A stretch of DNA of 64,000 nucleotides from Rhodobiaceae bacterium (GCA_020637985.1 JACKJK010000011.1:1-64000); one strand, 5' to 3'. Counted from the first letter of the stretch, positions 10,283 to 18,483 are shown. Notes: generated from the letters alone by a model not told the origin. Translations and numbers: made by a program.

Positions 10283-10376
10283 GGGAACGCGGAAATTCTG
10301 CTCGTGTCTGCTTCGGTCTGGTCTCTGTTCCCCTGAGGTCCCGCCCGCGATACCGCGAACCGCCGGAACTCAGGGG
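10283..10376 (-). promoter_or_regulatory. Candidate leuA attenuator RNA structure
   Basis: Between the leader peptide and leuA the transcript can form two competing stems. One pairs CCCCTGAG (10369-10376, containing the leader's stop codon) with CTCAGGGG (10330-10337). The other pairs GGGAAC around 10328-10333 with GTTCCC at 10283-10288. A ribosome stalled at the leucine codons would cover the first arm and free the second. No classical U-tract terminator was found, so the effector step is uncertain. A 9-bp hairpin, GCGGCGCGC/GCGCGCCGC (10410-10432), within the leader could act as the pause structure. Confidence 0.55.
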
Positions 10377-10468
10377 CGGATAAGGAGCAGCAGGTCGAGC
10401 GAAGAGAGCGCGGCGCGCCTGTCGCGCGCCGCGGCAAAGGAAGCTTTCATGTCGCGGACCGTGGTCAT
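10370..10468 (-). CDS. leuA leader peptide
   Basis: A 32-codon frame starting ATG at 10468 (or the in-frame ATG at 10450, 26 codons) ends with LSSLDLLLLIRP and TGA. It has six leucines in the last twelve residues, four of them consecutive, located just before the hairpin region upstream of leuA. This arrangement is that of leucine attenuator leaders described for proteobacterial leu genes. It is too short for standard gene calling. The leader function is inferred; the sequence pattern is plain. Confidence 0.82.
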   Translation of the reverse strand: MTTVRDMKASFAAARDRRAALSSLDLLLLIRP

Positions 10469-10762
10469 GTCGGTCTCGAGCTCGCCTTGCCGTTTTCCCT
10501 GTCCGGCCTGCCGGAAACGCATTCCCGCCGAACGACTCATAAGCCGATCGTCCGCGCCTTGCGTAAACGATCGGTTAACGATTGCAGAACCCTTGTAGCG
10601 CCGTTGCCCGCCTCAGCGCAAGATGGCGACAGTGCGGCAATCGCCAACTCATTCACAAAATTAAAGTTTCAATCCTGCGACGGCAATTGATTCGACGCCT
10701 GCGGGCAGGCCTCTACAGTCGTCTGCGGCTGGGGTGCGTGACCACGACGGGGAGATGCGGTC

Positions 10763-11050
10763 ATGACACCAATCCACCGGGGAACCGCTTTCACAGGCGT
10801 ATTTGCGCTGGCTTTCGCCGGCCTTGCCTTCACACTCGCCTTTACCGGCCTTGCCGGCGCCGCGATGGCCGATTGTGCCGCCGACCTTGAAGCCCTCGAG
10901 GCGGAAATCGCCTCCGGCAACGTCGATCCTGCGCTGCGCGACAACGCGGAGTCGATGATCGACGAGGCGAGAACCATGCTGCAACAGGGCAAGGAAGCCG
11001 AGTGCGGCGACATGGCCGCCGGCATCAGGGCATCACTCGGAATCAACTGA
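10763..11050 (+). CDS. Small exported hypothetical protein
   Basis: A 95-aa protein with a signal peptide (hydrophobic residues 11-35, cleavage probably after AAMA) and a mature domain of about 60 residues. The mature part is acidic and helical with two cysteines (ADCAADL near its start and KEAECGDM towards its end) that could form one periplasmic disulfide. The family was not recognised. A GGGGAGATGCGGTC site precedes the ATG. It stands alone, divergent from the leuA leader, and is followed by a strong terminator. Confidence 0.7.
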   Translation: MTPIHRGTAFTGVFALAFAGLAFTLAFTGLAGAAMADCAADLEALEAEIASGNVDPALRDNAESMIDEARTMLQQGKEAECGDMAAGIRASLGIN

Positions 11051-11128
11051 CAACCGCTTTCAGCAGACAAGAGGGTCCCCCGCCCAGAGCGGGTCAAACG
11101 GGCCGGCCCCCCGGCCCGGGACGGGGGC

Positions 11129-11167
11129 GGCGCGCAGGGTTGACACCTCCCCTGCGCGCCGTTTTCT
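11129..11167 (+). terminator. Rho-independent terminator
   Basis: The arms GGCGCGCAGGG and CCCTGCGCGCC form an 11-bp perfect stem followed by GTTTTCT. It ends transcription of the small exported protein gene. Confidence 0.85.
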
Positions 11168-11200
11168 CGCGGGTTGAATGACTACGATTACGCGCAGAGA

Positions 11201-11575
11201 TTACGCGCAGACCGCCCGCGCCGCGATGAACGCAAACAGCGCGAACGACAGCGCATAGACGATCGCCGCGACGCCAAGCAGGGGCTCGATCGCATCGTTG
11301 CCGCCATAGTGGATGAACAGCCCGACCAGCAGCACCGACAGGCTCGCCTCGGCGACGGCCACGTGAACCTTCGCCAGAAGGCCAGACGCGGCCGCCGGGA
11401 ACTGATGGTAGAACAACCCGAACAGGGCGAAGCTCACCCATCCGATCACCATCGTGTGGGCATGCGTCGGCAACTGACCGTGGTCTTGGGTCGCCGCCAT
11501 CACATTGCCGAGCACCAGCCCCGCAAGCCCGAAGAACAGCGACGAAAGAAAGAATATCCGCGCGACACCGTGCAT
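11201..11575 (-). CDS. Small four-helix membrane protein resembling the N-terminal helices of haem-copper oxidase subunit I
   Basis: A 124-aa integral membrane protein with about four hydrophobic segments. The segment THAHTMVIGWVSFALFGLFYHQ contains a His-x-His followed by Gly-Trp and resembles the helix carrying a haem-ligand histidine in cbb3-type oxidase subunit I and the NnrS group, but the protein is far too short to be an oxidase. ATG at 11575 is preferred because GGAGG lies five bases upstream. Haem binding is possible but unproven. It has no obvious operon partner. Confidence 0.6.
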   Translation of the reverse strand: MHGVARIFFLSSLFFGLAGLVLGNVMAATQDHGQLPTHAHTMVIGWVSFALFGLFYHQFPAAASGLLAKVHVAVAEASLSVLLVGLFIHYGGNDAIEPLLGVAAIVYALSFALFAFIAARAVCA

Positions 11576-11667
11576 ATCCGCCTCCATCTCCCGCCCCCGG
11601 TTCGGCGCGTCATCGCGCCGGCCGGTCTCTACGGGGAAATACGGATATTACAGCAGATACCCGGCCA

Positions 11668-12594
11668 TTACACGAAAAGTTCGCCGCGCCCGATGACCAC
11701 GGCCTTGCCGCCGATGCGAACCGCCGACAGCGCCTTGTTCTCGATCTCGATCTCCAGCTCGATGAGGCTTGGCCGGCCCATCGCATGGCCCTGCTCGACG
11801 CGGTAGCGCGACATGCCGGGCGATGGTGCGTCGAAATGCATGACGACACCGGCGAACGCCGCAACTGCCGACCCCGTCGCCGGGTCTTCGGCGATCCCGT
11901 GCGCAGGCGCAAACATCCGCGCCTGGAAATCGTTGGCTTCGGACTGCGTCTCGCGGGTGTACAGGAACGCGCCGCGATCGCCGAACGCCTCCTCGAACGC
12001 CCGGCTCGAAACCTGTGCGCGGTTCAGCCGCTTCAGGTCGCGCACCGGCACGAAGGCGAAATCGACGCCTGCGCTGCATTTCGTCGGTTTGTGGTTCTCG
12101 AAGCCGACCTCGCTCGGCTCCAGCCCGACAGCCGCCGCGATCAGCTCCCTGTCGCCGCCATTGTCCGGCTTTCCCGGCAGCACCGGGATGTCGAACTCGG
12201 CGTAGCCCGCATCCGCGCCGAGCTTCACCCCGCAACGCACCGCGCCGATGCTTTCTTCCAGAACAATGATGCCTTCCTTCATGCCGGTGCCGCCAAAGCG
12301 GTCGAGCGCGAGCAGGATCGACGTGCCGACCGTGGGATGGCCGGCAAACGGCAATTCGCGCGCCGGTGTGAAGATGCGCACGCCGGCGCTGTGCGCGGGG
12401 TGGCTCGCCGGCGCCACGAAGACCGTCTCCGACAGGTTGAATTCCGCCGCGATCGCCTGCATGCGCTGCGTGTCCAGCCCCTCGCTGTCAAGCACGACCG
12501 CCAGCGGGTTGCCGGACAGGGGTTTCGACGTGAAGACGTCGAGAACGGCGTAGCGCCGGGACTTCGGGGTCCCGGCTGTCGGGGTCTTTGCCAT
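11668..12594 (-). CDS. PhzF-family isomerase
   Basis: A 308-aa protein of the PhzF/diaminopimelate-epimerase fold. DVFTSKPLSGNPLAVVLD opens the chain, NLSETVFV holds the conserved catalytic Glu (E56), FAGHPTVGTS is the family signature, and EDPATGSAVAAFAG is the second conserved loop. Most members have unknown substrates; only phenazine producers use it to isomerise dihydrohydroxyanthranilate, and no other phz gene is here. The ATG at 12594 immediately precedes the conserved core. It runs as a single gene. Confidence 0.85.
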   Translation of the reverse strand: MAKTPTAGTPKSRRYAVLDVFTSKPLSGNPLAVVLDSEGLDTQRMQAIAAEFNLSETVFVAPASHPAHSAGVRIFTPARELPFAGHPTVGTSILLALDRFGGTGMKEGIIVLEESIGAVRCGVKLGADAGYAEFDIPVLPGKPDNGGDRELIAAAVGLEPSEVGFENHKPTKCSAGVDFAFVPVRDLKRLNRAQVSSRAFEEAFGDRGAFLYTRETQSEANDFQARMFAPAHGIAEDPATGSAVAAFAGVVMHFDAPSPGMSRYRVEQGHAMGRPSLIELEIEIENKALSAVRIGGKAVVIGRGELFV

Positions 12595-12785
12595 GAATTC
12601 GCGCACCTTCTGCCTTGATCGCGCGTGACTGCCGACGATCGCGATTGCGCCATGGTCTATGCGCTGGCGCCGATTCCGTCCACCGCAATTCTCCCGCCTT
12701 CGGGTACTGGCGCACACTAGGTGAAACAACTAAATGACCGTCTGACGCAGGTGGAGATCACGCTACCGCGTGGAGGGGGAGCAGC

Positions 12786-13340
12786 ATGTCGGCACTACCG
12801 GGCAGATCTCTGCCTGAGGGGATCATCGTCACGCCGCTGCAGCGCAACGCTGACGATCGCGGCAGTCTCGTCGAAGTCTTCCGCAAGTCGTGGCAGACAG
12901 GTATCGAGCCCGTGCAGTGGAACTTCGTTGAAAGCGGGCCGAATGTCCTGCGCGGCTTCCATGTCCACATCTGGCACACCGACTACCTGGTCCTCGTGCG
13001 CGGCCGCATGCGGCTTGGCCTGAAGGATCTGCGCGCCGGCTCACCGACGGCCGGACTGACGACCACCGTCGAACTCGACCCGTCGGCAAGCCCGGTCGCC
13101 CTGACGATTCCCGTCGGCGTCGCCCACGGCTTTGCCTTTCGGGAAGCCGCTTCGCTCTTCTACTCGGTATCCCACTACTGGAACGTGGAAGACGAACTTG
13201 CCTGCCGCTACGACGACCCGGACGTCGGCATCGACTGGGGCCTCGCAGGCCCGCTCCTGTCACCGCGCGACCAGAGCGCCGGAACATTGGCCGAAATGAC
13301 TGCCGAATACGCGCGCAAGGCCGCAACGCCGGCACCATGA
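12786..13340 (+). CDS. RmlC-like cupin, dTDP-4-dehydrorhamnose 3,5-epimerase family
   Basis: A 184-aa cupin resembling dTDP-sugar 3,5-epimerases. NVLRGFHVHIWHTDYLVLVRG corresponds to the catalytic His region of RmlC, PVGVAHGFAF carries the second conserved His, and CRYDDPDVGIDW matches the usual C-terminal block. It is first of three genes: its stop overlaps the ATG of the oxidoreductase gene. Together they look like a deoxysugar-modifying and glycosyl-transfer unit. The exact nucleotide sugar is unknown, and the rml A, B and D partners are not in this window. Confidence 0.82.
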   Translation: MSALPGRSLPEGIIVTPLQRNADDRGSLVEVFRKSWQTGIEPVQWNFVESGPNVLRGFHVHIWHTDYLVLVRGRMRLGLKDLRAGSPTAGLTTTVELDPSASPVALTIPVGVAHGFAFREAASLFYSVSHYWNVEDELACRYDDPDVGIDWGLAGPLLSPRDQSAGTLAEMTAEYARKAATPAP

Positions 13341-14296
13341 CGCCGCCGCTCATGCAGACAACCGCAACACATGTCGGCCTCGTCGGCTGTGGCAACTGGG
13401 GCCGGCATATCCTGCGCGACCTCAAATCGCTGGGCGTATCGGTGAGTGTCGTCGCCACAAGCCCGGAAAGCATCGAGCGTGCACGCTCCGGCGGCGCCGT
13501 TGCGACCGCCGCCGGGATCTATGAGCTTCCCGTCGATCTCGATGGCTACGTCGTCGCTTCGCCGACGTCGCTGCACATACACCACCTCGAAGCCCTGCTC
13601 GGGCGTGGCAAGCCGATCTTCGTCGAGAAACCGCTGAGCAATGACGTCGCGCGTGTGCATGCACTTCCTGACAGCGCCCGCGACCTCGCCTTCACGATGC
13701 AGAAGTGGCGCTACCATCCAGGCGTCGCCGAGATGGCGCGCATGGCCCGCTCGGGCGAATTCGGCCCCCTCAAGGGCATTCGCACGAAACGGCTGGACTG
13801 GGGGACATCGCATCACGATGTCGACCCCGTGTGGACCTTGCTGCCGCACGACCTGGCGATAACCCTGCACATTGCAGGCCGCCTGCCCCCCGTGGCCAGC
13901 GCGCGTCCCGACCCTCTCGGCCCGCGCGGATGCGGCGTCATCGCCTCACTCGCCGACGAAACTCTGTCGGTCGCGATCGAGGTCTCCGCCGCGCACCCGC
14001 GCAAGCAGCGCTCGATCATTGCCGCGTTCGAGCGCGCAACCGTGGAACTGGCCGACGGCTGGGATAGCGCCCTCCACATCCGCACCGGCAACGACCTGCT
14101 GACCCGCGACGTCGGCAACGAATTGCCGCTGCTGGCGGAACTCTCGGCGTTCATCGAACATCTGCGCGGCGGTCCGCCGCCACTGACGGCGCTGGACGAG
14201 GAATTGCACATCCTCGACAGCATCGCCGGGATTCGTGCCCTGGCCGGCCTCGACCCGCTCGGCGAGAACCCCGCGCCTCCTGTGTTCTGCGGCTAG
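13337..14296 (+). CDS. Gfo/Idh/MocA family oxidoreductase
   Basis: A 319-aa NAD(P)-dependent sugar oxidoreductase. The Rossmann motif GLVGCGNWGRHILRDL is near residue 13, and the family motif FVEKPLS, whose Lys is catalytic, is near residue 95. It overlaps the preceding cupin gene by 4 bp (ATGA) and is followed after one base by a glycosyltransferase, so the three are translated as a unit. In such settings these enzymes oxidise or reduce a nucleotide-sugar ring position during synthesis of unusual surface sugars. Substrate not predictable. Confidence 0.87.
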   Translation: MTPPLMQTTATHVGLVGCGNWGRHILRDLKSLGVSVSVVATSPESIERARSGGAVATAAGIYELPVDLDGYVVASPTSLHIHHLEALLGRGKPIFVEKPLSNDVARVHALPDSARDLAFTMQKWRYHPGVAEMARMARSGEFGPLKGIRTKRLDWGTSHHDVDPVWTLLPHDLAITLHIAGRLPPVASARPDPLGPRGCGVIASLADETLSVAIEVSAAHPRKQRSIIAAFERATVELADGWDSALHIRTGNDLLTRDVGNELPLLAELSAFIEHLRGGPPPLTALDEELHILDSIAGIRALAGLDPLGENPAPPVFCG

Positions 14297-14297
14297 G

Positions 14298-15203
14298 ATG
14301 GCGCAGATGGCAGAACCGCGGTTCACGATCCTGATGCCGACCTTCGACCACGGTGCGATGATCGTTCACGCCATTCGCTCCGTTCAGGCGCAGACCTTCG
14401 CGGATTTCCGGCTGATCGTCGTCGGCGACGGCGCGCCGGACGTCACCGCGAAACTGATCGCCGACATCGCCGCCACGGACCCGCGCGTCAGCTATCGTGC
14501 CTTCCCCAAGGGGCCGCGCACCGGCGAGGAACACCGCCATGTCCTGCTCGGCGAGGTTGCCAGTCCCTGGATCGCCTACGCCAGCGACGACGATGTCTGG
14601 TTTCCCGACCACCTCGAAGCGCTGGTGCCCCTGCTGCAAGGCCACGACCTCGTCAACACCCGTCCGCTCAACCTGACGCGCCAGTTCGCCGACTCCATCG
14701 AAAAGGGCATGGCCGCGCGCTGGCGCCAGCGCTGGCGAACCGGCCTGGCACCACAACGGCTGGTCTACGAATTCCGCGCCTCTCCGCTGAAGCTCCAGAA
14801 CACGCCCGACCGCGCCCAGATGTTCGACGAACCGCCACGTTCGATCATCGGGTTGAGCTATGTCGCGCACCGCCTTGACGCCTATCGCCGCCTGCCCGAA
14901 GGCTGGGCGCCGGCGCCCCAGGGCCGTCCGACCGACCTCAACATGTGGCGCAAGTTCCTGTGCGATCCGCAGTGCACCGTGTTCTCGGGCGACACCGTCA
15001 CCTCGGTACACTTCGAATCCTGGCAACGCCGCGACATGGACCTTGCCACGCGCGAGCGTGAACTGTCGTTCTGGGCGGCCATGGTGGCGCGTCAGGACGT
15101 GCGCGACGCCATCCGCAAGCACATGGCGGGCGGATGCGTGCTGAACGCCTTTCAGCTGATCGATGAGATCATGGATCCCTGGACGTCACCGCCGCTCTTG
15201 TGA
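14298..15203 (+). CDS. GT2 family glycosyltransferase
   Basis: A 301-aa glycosyltransferase A-fold protein. It opens with FTILMPTFDHGAMIVHAIRSV and has an acidic motif ASDDDVWFPDH near residue 95 for metal-nucleotide binding, as in the GT2 family. There is no transmembrane segment, so it would act at the cytoplasmic face of the membrane. It starts one base after the oxidoreductase stop codon. It probably adds the sugar prepared by the two upstream enzymes to a surface glycan. A later ATG at 14307 is possible. Confidence 0.85.
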   Translation: MAQMAEPRFTILMPTFDHGAMIVHAIRSVQAQTFADFRLIVVGDGAPDVTAKLIADIAATDPRVSYRAFPKGPRTGEEHRHVLLGEVASPWIAYASDDDVWFPDHLEALVPLLQGHDLVNTRPLNLTRQFADSIEKGMAARWRQRWRTGLAPQRLVYEFRASPLKLQNTPDRAQMFDEPPRSIIGLSYVAHRLDAYRRLPEGWAPAPQGRPTDLNMWRKFLCDPQCTVFSGDTVTSVHFESWQRRDMDLATRERELSFWAAMVARQDVRDAIRKHMAGGCVLNAFQLIDEIMDPWTSPPLL

Positions 15204-15242
15204 GCGCGCTGCGAAACACACCTGCCTCGCGGCCAGCAAGCC

Positions 15243-15638
15243 TCAACTGCGTCCGGCTGACGCGGTCGTGCCGCCGTTCGCGGCCGGCCGGAAGAACGAC
15301 GCAACGCCCTCGAAGGCCGCCGCGATTTCCGAGACCACCGGCGTTTCGGGGAAGAGGATGAAGCCGGTTCCGCGCATGCCGGGCCCGTAGTCCGACATCT
15401 GCGGCGCCTCGCGCATGCCCATCGGGCGCGCCATCAGCCGCCCGCGCGGGCTGTCGGGGAAGCGTTCGCGCGCAGCACTGAAGACGTCTTCCTCCGCCTT
15501 GCGGCGCGCCGTCTCCTCGTCAGCAGCCTCGATGAAGCGCCACGTGTAGAAGCCGATGCGTCCAGGGCGCACGGCACCGTTGCTGCGATCGCTGCGGAAA
15601 TTGCGTCCCTCGATCAGAAATGCATGCCACTGAGCCAT
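15243..15638 (-). CDS. Hypothetical protein
   Basis: A 131-aa soluble protein of unrecognised family. It contains an aromatic-basic segment RPGRIGFYTWRFIEAADEETA and a central MREAPQMSDYGPGMRGTGF. The ATG at 15638 has GAAAGGCG upstream and begins MAQWHAFLIEGRN. There is no signal peptide or membrane segment. It lies between the GT2 gene (convergent) and the LysR gene. Coding status is supported by the start context and the absence of a better frame. Confidence 0.65.
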   Translation of the reverse strand: MAQWHAFLIEGRNFRSDRSNGAVRPGRIGFYTWRFIEAADEETARRKAEEDVFSAARERFPDSPRGRLMARPMGMREAPQMSDYGPGMRGTGFILFPETPVVSEIAAAFEGVASFFRPAANGGTTASAGRS

Positions 15639-15712
15639 GTCGCGCCTTTCAGGTTTCCCCCGCATCCTTACTCAGCAACGTAAATGAAGCCTGAACATGG
15701 CAACCATCGGCT

Positions 15713-16576
15713 TCACTTGAACCGTGTGGAGAAGACCGACACCAGCCAGTCGATCACCGCGCGGACCGCCGGAACGCGGCGCTGGCTCTCATGCACCGCC
15801 GTCCATGCCTCGCGAGTCAGGCACGGACCGGGACCGAACGGCGGCGCCGTGACGCGTGCAAGCGACGCTTGCGCATCGGCAAGAAAGCACGGCAATACCG
15901 CCCCGCCATGTCCACCCGCGACGAGGCCAGCCAGCCCCTCGATGCTGTTGGAGCGCGCGGCAACGTGCTGTCTTGGCACATGCGCCGCGAGCCATTGCGC
16001 CTCCGGCAGCACGCCCAGCGGCTCGGTGTAGGTCAGCCAGTGCAGCGGGCAGCGATCCTCCGCGCCAGCCCGCGCGTACGCGGCAAAGGAGATGTCGGCG
16101 AGCTTGCGCCCGAAGATGTCCGGACCCGTCGGCAGCGCCAGCCGCACGGCAACGTCCGCCTCGCCGCGCGCCAGGTCGAGATTTCGGGCATCCGCCAGAA
16201 AATCGATCGAAATGCCGGGAAACCGCTCGCGAAGCTCCGCGTACCGGGGGATGACGATGCCGTCGACAATGGCGCGCAGGGCTGTCAGGCGGACCACCCC
16301 GGCGGGGTGTTCGAGCCCCGCCACCTCGCCGCCCAGCGCCTGCGCGGCGAGCGCCATGTCGCCGACGTGGCGCGCCGCCTGCCGACCCGCCGCCGTCAGT
16401 TGATAGCGCCGGTCGACCTTGGCGACGACATCGGCGCCAAGCGCCTTGCCCAGACGGCGCAGACGCCGCACCACCGTGGTTTCGTCGCTGGCGAGCGCCC
16501 GCGCAGCCGCAGCGGTCGACCCTTCTCGCGCGAAGACGGCCAGCACCTGCAGATCGCTCCAGTTCAAATCCCGCAT
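15713..16576 (-). CDS. LysR-family transcriptional regulator
   Basis: A 287-aa regulator. The N-terminal winged helix (NWSDLQVLAVFAREGSTAAAARAL) includes the usual recognition helix, followed by the linker helix and an effector-binding domain with LARGEADVAVRLALPTGPD. It diverges from the isochorismatase-like gene across 115 bp, the classic layout for a LysR activator and its target. The inducer is unknown. Confidence 0.92.
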   Translation of the reverse strand: MRDLNWSDLQVLAVFAREGSTAAAARALASDETTVVRRLRRLGKALGADVVAKVDRRYQLTAAGRQAARHVGDMALAAQALGGEVAGLEHPAGVVRLTALRAIVDGIVIPRYAELRERFPGISIDFLADARNLDLARGEADVAVRLALPTGPDIFGRKLADISFAAYARAGAEDRCPLHWLTYTEPLGVLPEAQWLAAHVPRQHVAARSNSIEGLAGLVAGGHGGAVLPCFLADAQASLARVTAPPFGPGPCLTREAWTAVHESQRRVPAVRAVIDWLVSVFSTRFK

Positions 16577-16691
16577 TTTTGCAGGATAGCATGGGATTCA
16601 TGTCCCTTATATCGGCAATTTCACCGTTCTAGGTTGGACGCATTCGCAAACGCGGAATGCCAGTCACACTTCACCACCTTGGAGACATCCG

Positions 16692-17294
16692 ATGAGCCAG
16701 GCCTTTTCGCTGCGCCAGTTGCGCGGCGCCCCGACGACATCGACGCCCCTGCAGGAGTCCGCCCTGATCCTGATCGATTGCCAGAACACCTACACCACCG
16801 GGCTGCTCAGGCTCGATGGCGTGGACGCCGCCATGCAGAACGCCCACGCCCTGCTGGAACGCGCGCGCGCCATGTCGGCGCCGGTCATCCATATTGCCCA
16901 TGACGCCGGTCCCGGCTCGCCCTTCGATGTGCGTGCGGAGATCGGCGCGATCAACGCTGCCGTCGCCCCTGCCGGCGATGAACCGGTCGTCGTCAAGACC
17001 CATCCCAACGCCTTCTGGAAGACTGACCTTGAAGAGCGCCTCGAGGCCATCGGCAGGAAGAACCTGATCCTCGTCGGCTTCATGACGCACATGTGCGTCA
17101 ATTCGACGGCGCGCGCCGCCTACAACCGCGGTTATCGGGTCACTGTCGCGGCCGATGCGACCGCGACCCGCGCCCTGCCCGATCCGCGCGGCGGGGAACT
17201 GCCCGCATCGACCGTCCAGGCCGTCGCCCTCGCCGCCATGGCGGACGTGTTCGCCACGATCGTACCCGGCGTTGCGGACGTCCCCGATCGCTGA
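16692..17294 (+). CDS. Isochorismatase-family cysteine hydrolase
   Basis: A 200-aa hydrolase of the isochorismatase/nicotinamidase fold. The catalytic triad is visible: D29 in LILIDCQNTY, K102 in VVKTHPNAFW, and C135 in GFMTHMCVNSTARAAYNRGY, with the expected spacing. The family hydrolyses amides such as nicotinamide, N-carbamoyl compounds or ureidoacrylate; the substrate here is unclear. There is a GGAGACATCCG site before the ATG. It is likely controlled by the divergent LysR protein. Confidence 0.9.
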   Translation: MSQAFSLRQLRGAPTTSTPLQESALILIDCQNTYTTGLLRLDGVDAAMQNAHALLERARAMSAPVIHIAHDAGPGSPFDVRAEIGAINAAVAPAGDEPVVVKTHPNAFWKTDLEERLEAIGRKNLILVGFMTHMCVNSTARAAYNRGYRVTVAADATATRALPDPRGGELPASTVQAVALAAMADVFATIVPGVADVPDR

Positions 17295-17305
17295 GCGATG
17301 CAGGA

Positions 17306-17479
17306 TCAGAGCCGCCTTTGCATCCTCGGCAGCATGCGCCCGGGGATGGAGCCCGACGGGCTTTCGCCGGTGATCCGCATGCCCATCGCCTCGTAGAACG
17401 CCACCGCGAACGGATCGACCGTCTCGCGGACAGCAGGAGAGTACGCCTTCATCGTAGCCGGGTTCGACTTTCCCCGCAT
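17306..17479 (-). pseudogene. C-terminal fragment of a GNAT acetyltransferase
   Basis: A 57-codon frame ending DPFAVAFYEAMGMRITGESPSGSIPGRML..., the recognisable C-terminus of a GNAT N-acetyltransferase (the acetyl-CoA-binding end with the FYEAMG motif). The catalytic core is missing, and an in-frame stop lies just upstream of its first ATG. A matching N-terminal fragment lies about 470 bp away on the same strand, suggesting one gene was split by an insertion and deletion. Confidence 0.72.
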
Positions 17480-17499
17480 TCTCGTCTAGCGTTTTCGTG

Positions 17500-17945
17500 G
17501 CCGGCGAGGGGGAGGAGACAGTTTCTCCCTGCCCTCCTCGAGGGTCGGCGGGAGACGATGGTGACTTCCCGTGCGCGCCGGCTTCCTCCATCAGCTGTCG
17601 CCTTTGCCTCCAGCGATGCCTTCGTCTCGAAGGCCGTCAGCAGCCACAACTTGTCGACGTCGTCGTACTGCAGGCGAACGGCCGCGCGATGATCGGGCGA
17701 CTGCAGCTGGATACGGCGCGGCGTTGAATTTGCCTTGTCGATCGACATCGCCCGAATGATGTCCGGCAGGTCGTCCAGCACCTCGGAATGTTTTTCGACG
17801 ATCTTCGCAAGGCCCGCGCCGCGCCGGCTCGCCGGATCTTACCAGCCCCAGGGCACATCGATCGGCCCCGTGTCGGGGTGGTCCAGCAGCCCAGTAATCT
17901 CGCCGGTCTTGCGCTGCATCAGGAAATCGCGCGCCAGCTTCCAGT
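17500..17945 (-). pseudogene. Decayed phage-type nuclease-like domain (PBECR/MuF C-terminal type)
   Basis: One frame reads KLARDFLMQRKTG..., then PIDVPWGW, a TAA stop (17839-17841), and continues in frame DPASRRGAGLAKIVEKHS, VLDDLPDIIRAM and LWLLTAFE. These blocks resemble the C-terminal domain found on phage head-morphogenesis and mobile-element proteins, a predicted RNase fold. Both sides of the stop belong to the same frame, so a single nonsense change has inactivated it. Family recognition is from memory of the motif pattern. It is embedded between two acetyltransferase fragments. Confidence 0.55.
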
Positions 17946-17993
17946 CGCAGTCAGCGCCCCTTCCTCCCCGGCCCTCGCAGGGCGTATGATCAG
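17946..17993 (-). pseudogene. N-terminal fragment of a GNAT acetyltransferase
   Basis: The sixteen codons read LIIRPARAGEEGALTA, which matches the usual first strand and helix of GNAT proteins. The frame then departs from the family at the point where the phage-like segment begins. It is short, so the assignment depends on the better C-terminal fragment at 17306-17479 on the same strand. It overlaps the 5' upstream region of the divergent exported-protein gene. Confidence 0.45.
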
Positions 17994-18033
17994 CTCTGGA
18001 GAAACCGATCTGGACGTGCCGGAGGTGTCAGCC

Positions 18034-18477
18034 ATGCATTGCCCTGCCCTGCGAACCCGTGCCTCGCGAAGGATGCGCGCCCTGCTGCTGGCGGCGGCGC
18101 TCGCTGGTTCCGCGAGCCTCGCCCATGCCGCCGGTCCCGGAGAATGCACCCTTGCCGGCGCTGACGTCGAGACCGCCGACTGGCACGCCTGGAACGACCT
18201 CATGCCGCCAAAGCCCGACCATCTCTATGCCACGGGTCAAGTCATCGTTGCCAATCCCGGCGTCGAACCACTCCTGCGTCCTCATGAGCCGCCGGGCATC
18301 AACCCCGCCATCCTGATGCTCGATCTCTATCTCTGCCAGATGCCGGGCGTCTGGCCGCAGGTGATGACGCAGAAGCCAGTCCGCTACGAGACCGAGATTT
18401 CCGAAAGCTACATGCAGGTGCACGTGCTCGGCGACAACACCGACTTCGCCGTCATCGACGCTGAGACGACCCACTAG
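18034..18477 (+). CDS. Exported hypothetical protein
   Basis: A 147-aa protein with a signal peptide (RALLLAAALAGSASLAHA, cleavage after AHA) and a mature part containing two cysteines (GECTL and LYLCQMPG), perhaps a disulfide. The mature region includes a YATGQVIVANPGVEPLL strand-rich stretch and is periplasmic. The family was not recognised. The ATG at 18034 follows an excellent GGAGGT site; longer upstream extensions overlap the acetyltransferase wreck and are rejected. Confidence 0.75.
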   Translation: MHCPALRTRASRRMRALLLAAALAGSASLAHAAGPGECTLAGADVETADWHAWNDLMPPKPDHLYATGQVIVANPGVEPLLRPHEPPGINPAILMLDLYLCQMPGVWPQVMTQKPVRYETEISESYMQVHVLGDNTDFAVIDAETTH

Positions 18478-18483
18478 ATCCCC

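Noticed and set aside
11668..12594. Phenazine biosynthesis locus
   Set aside because: Only a PhzF-like gene is present; the family is mostly non-phenazine and no phzA-E or G gene is in the window.
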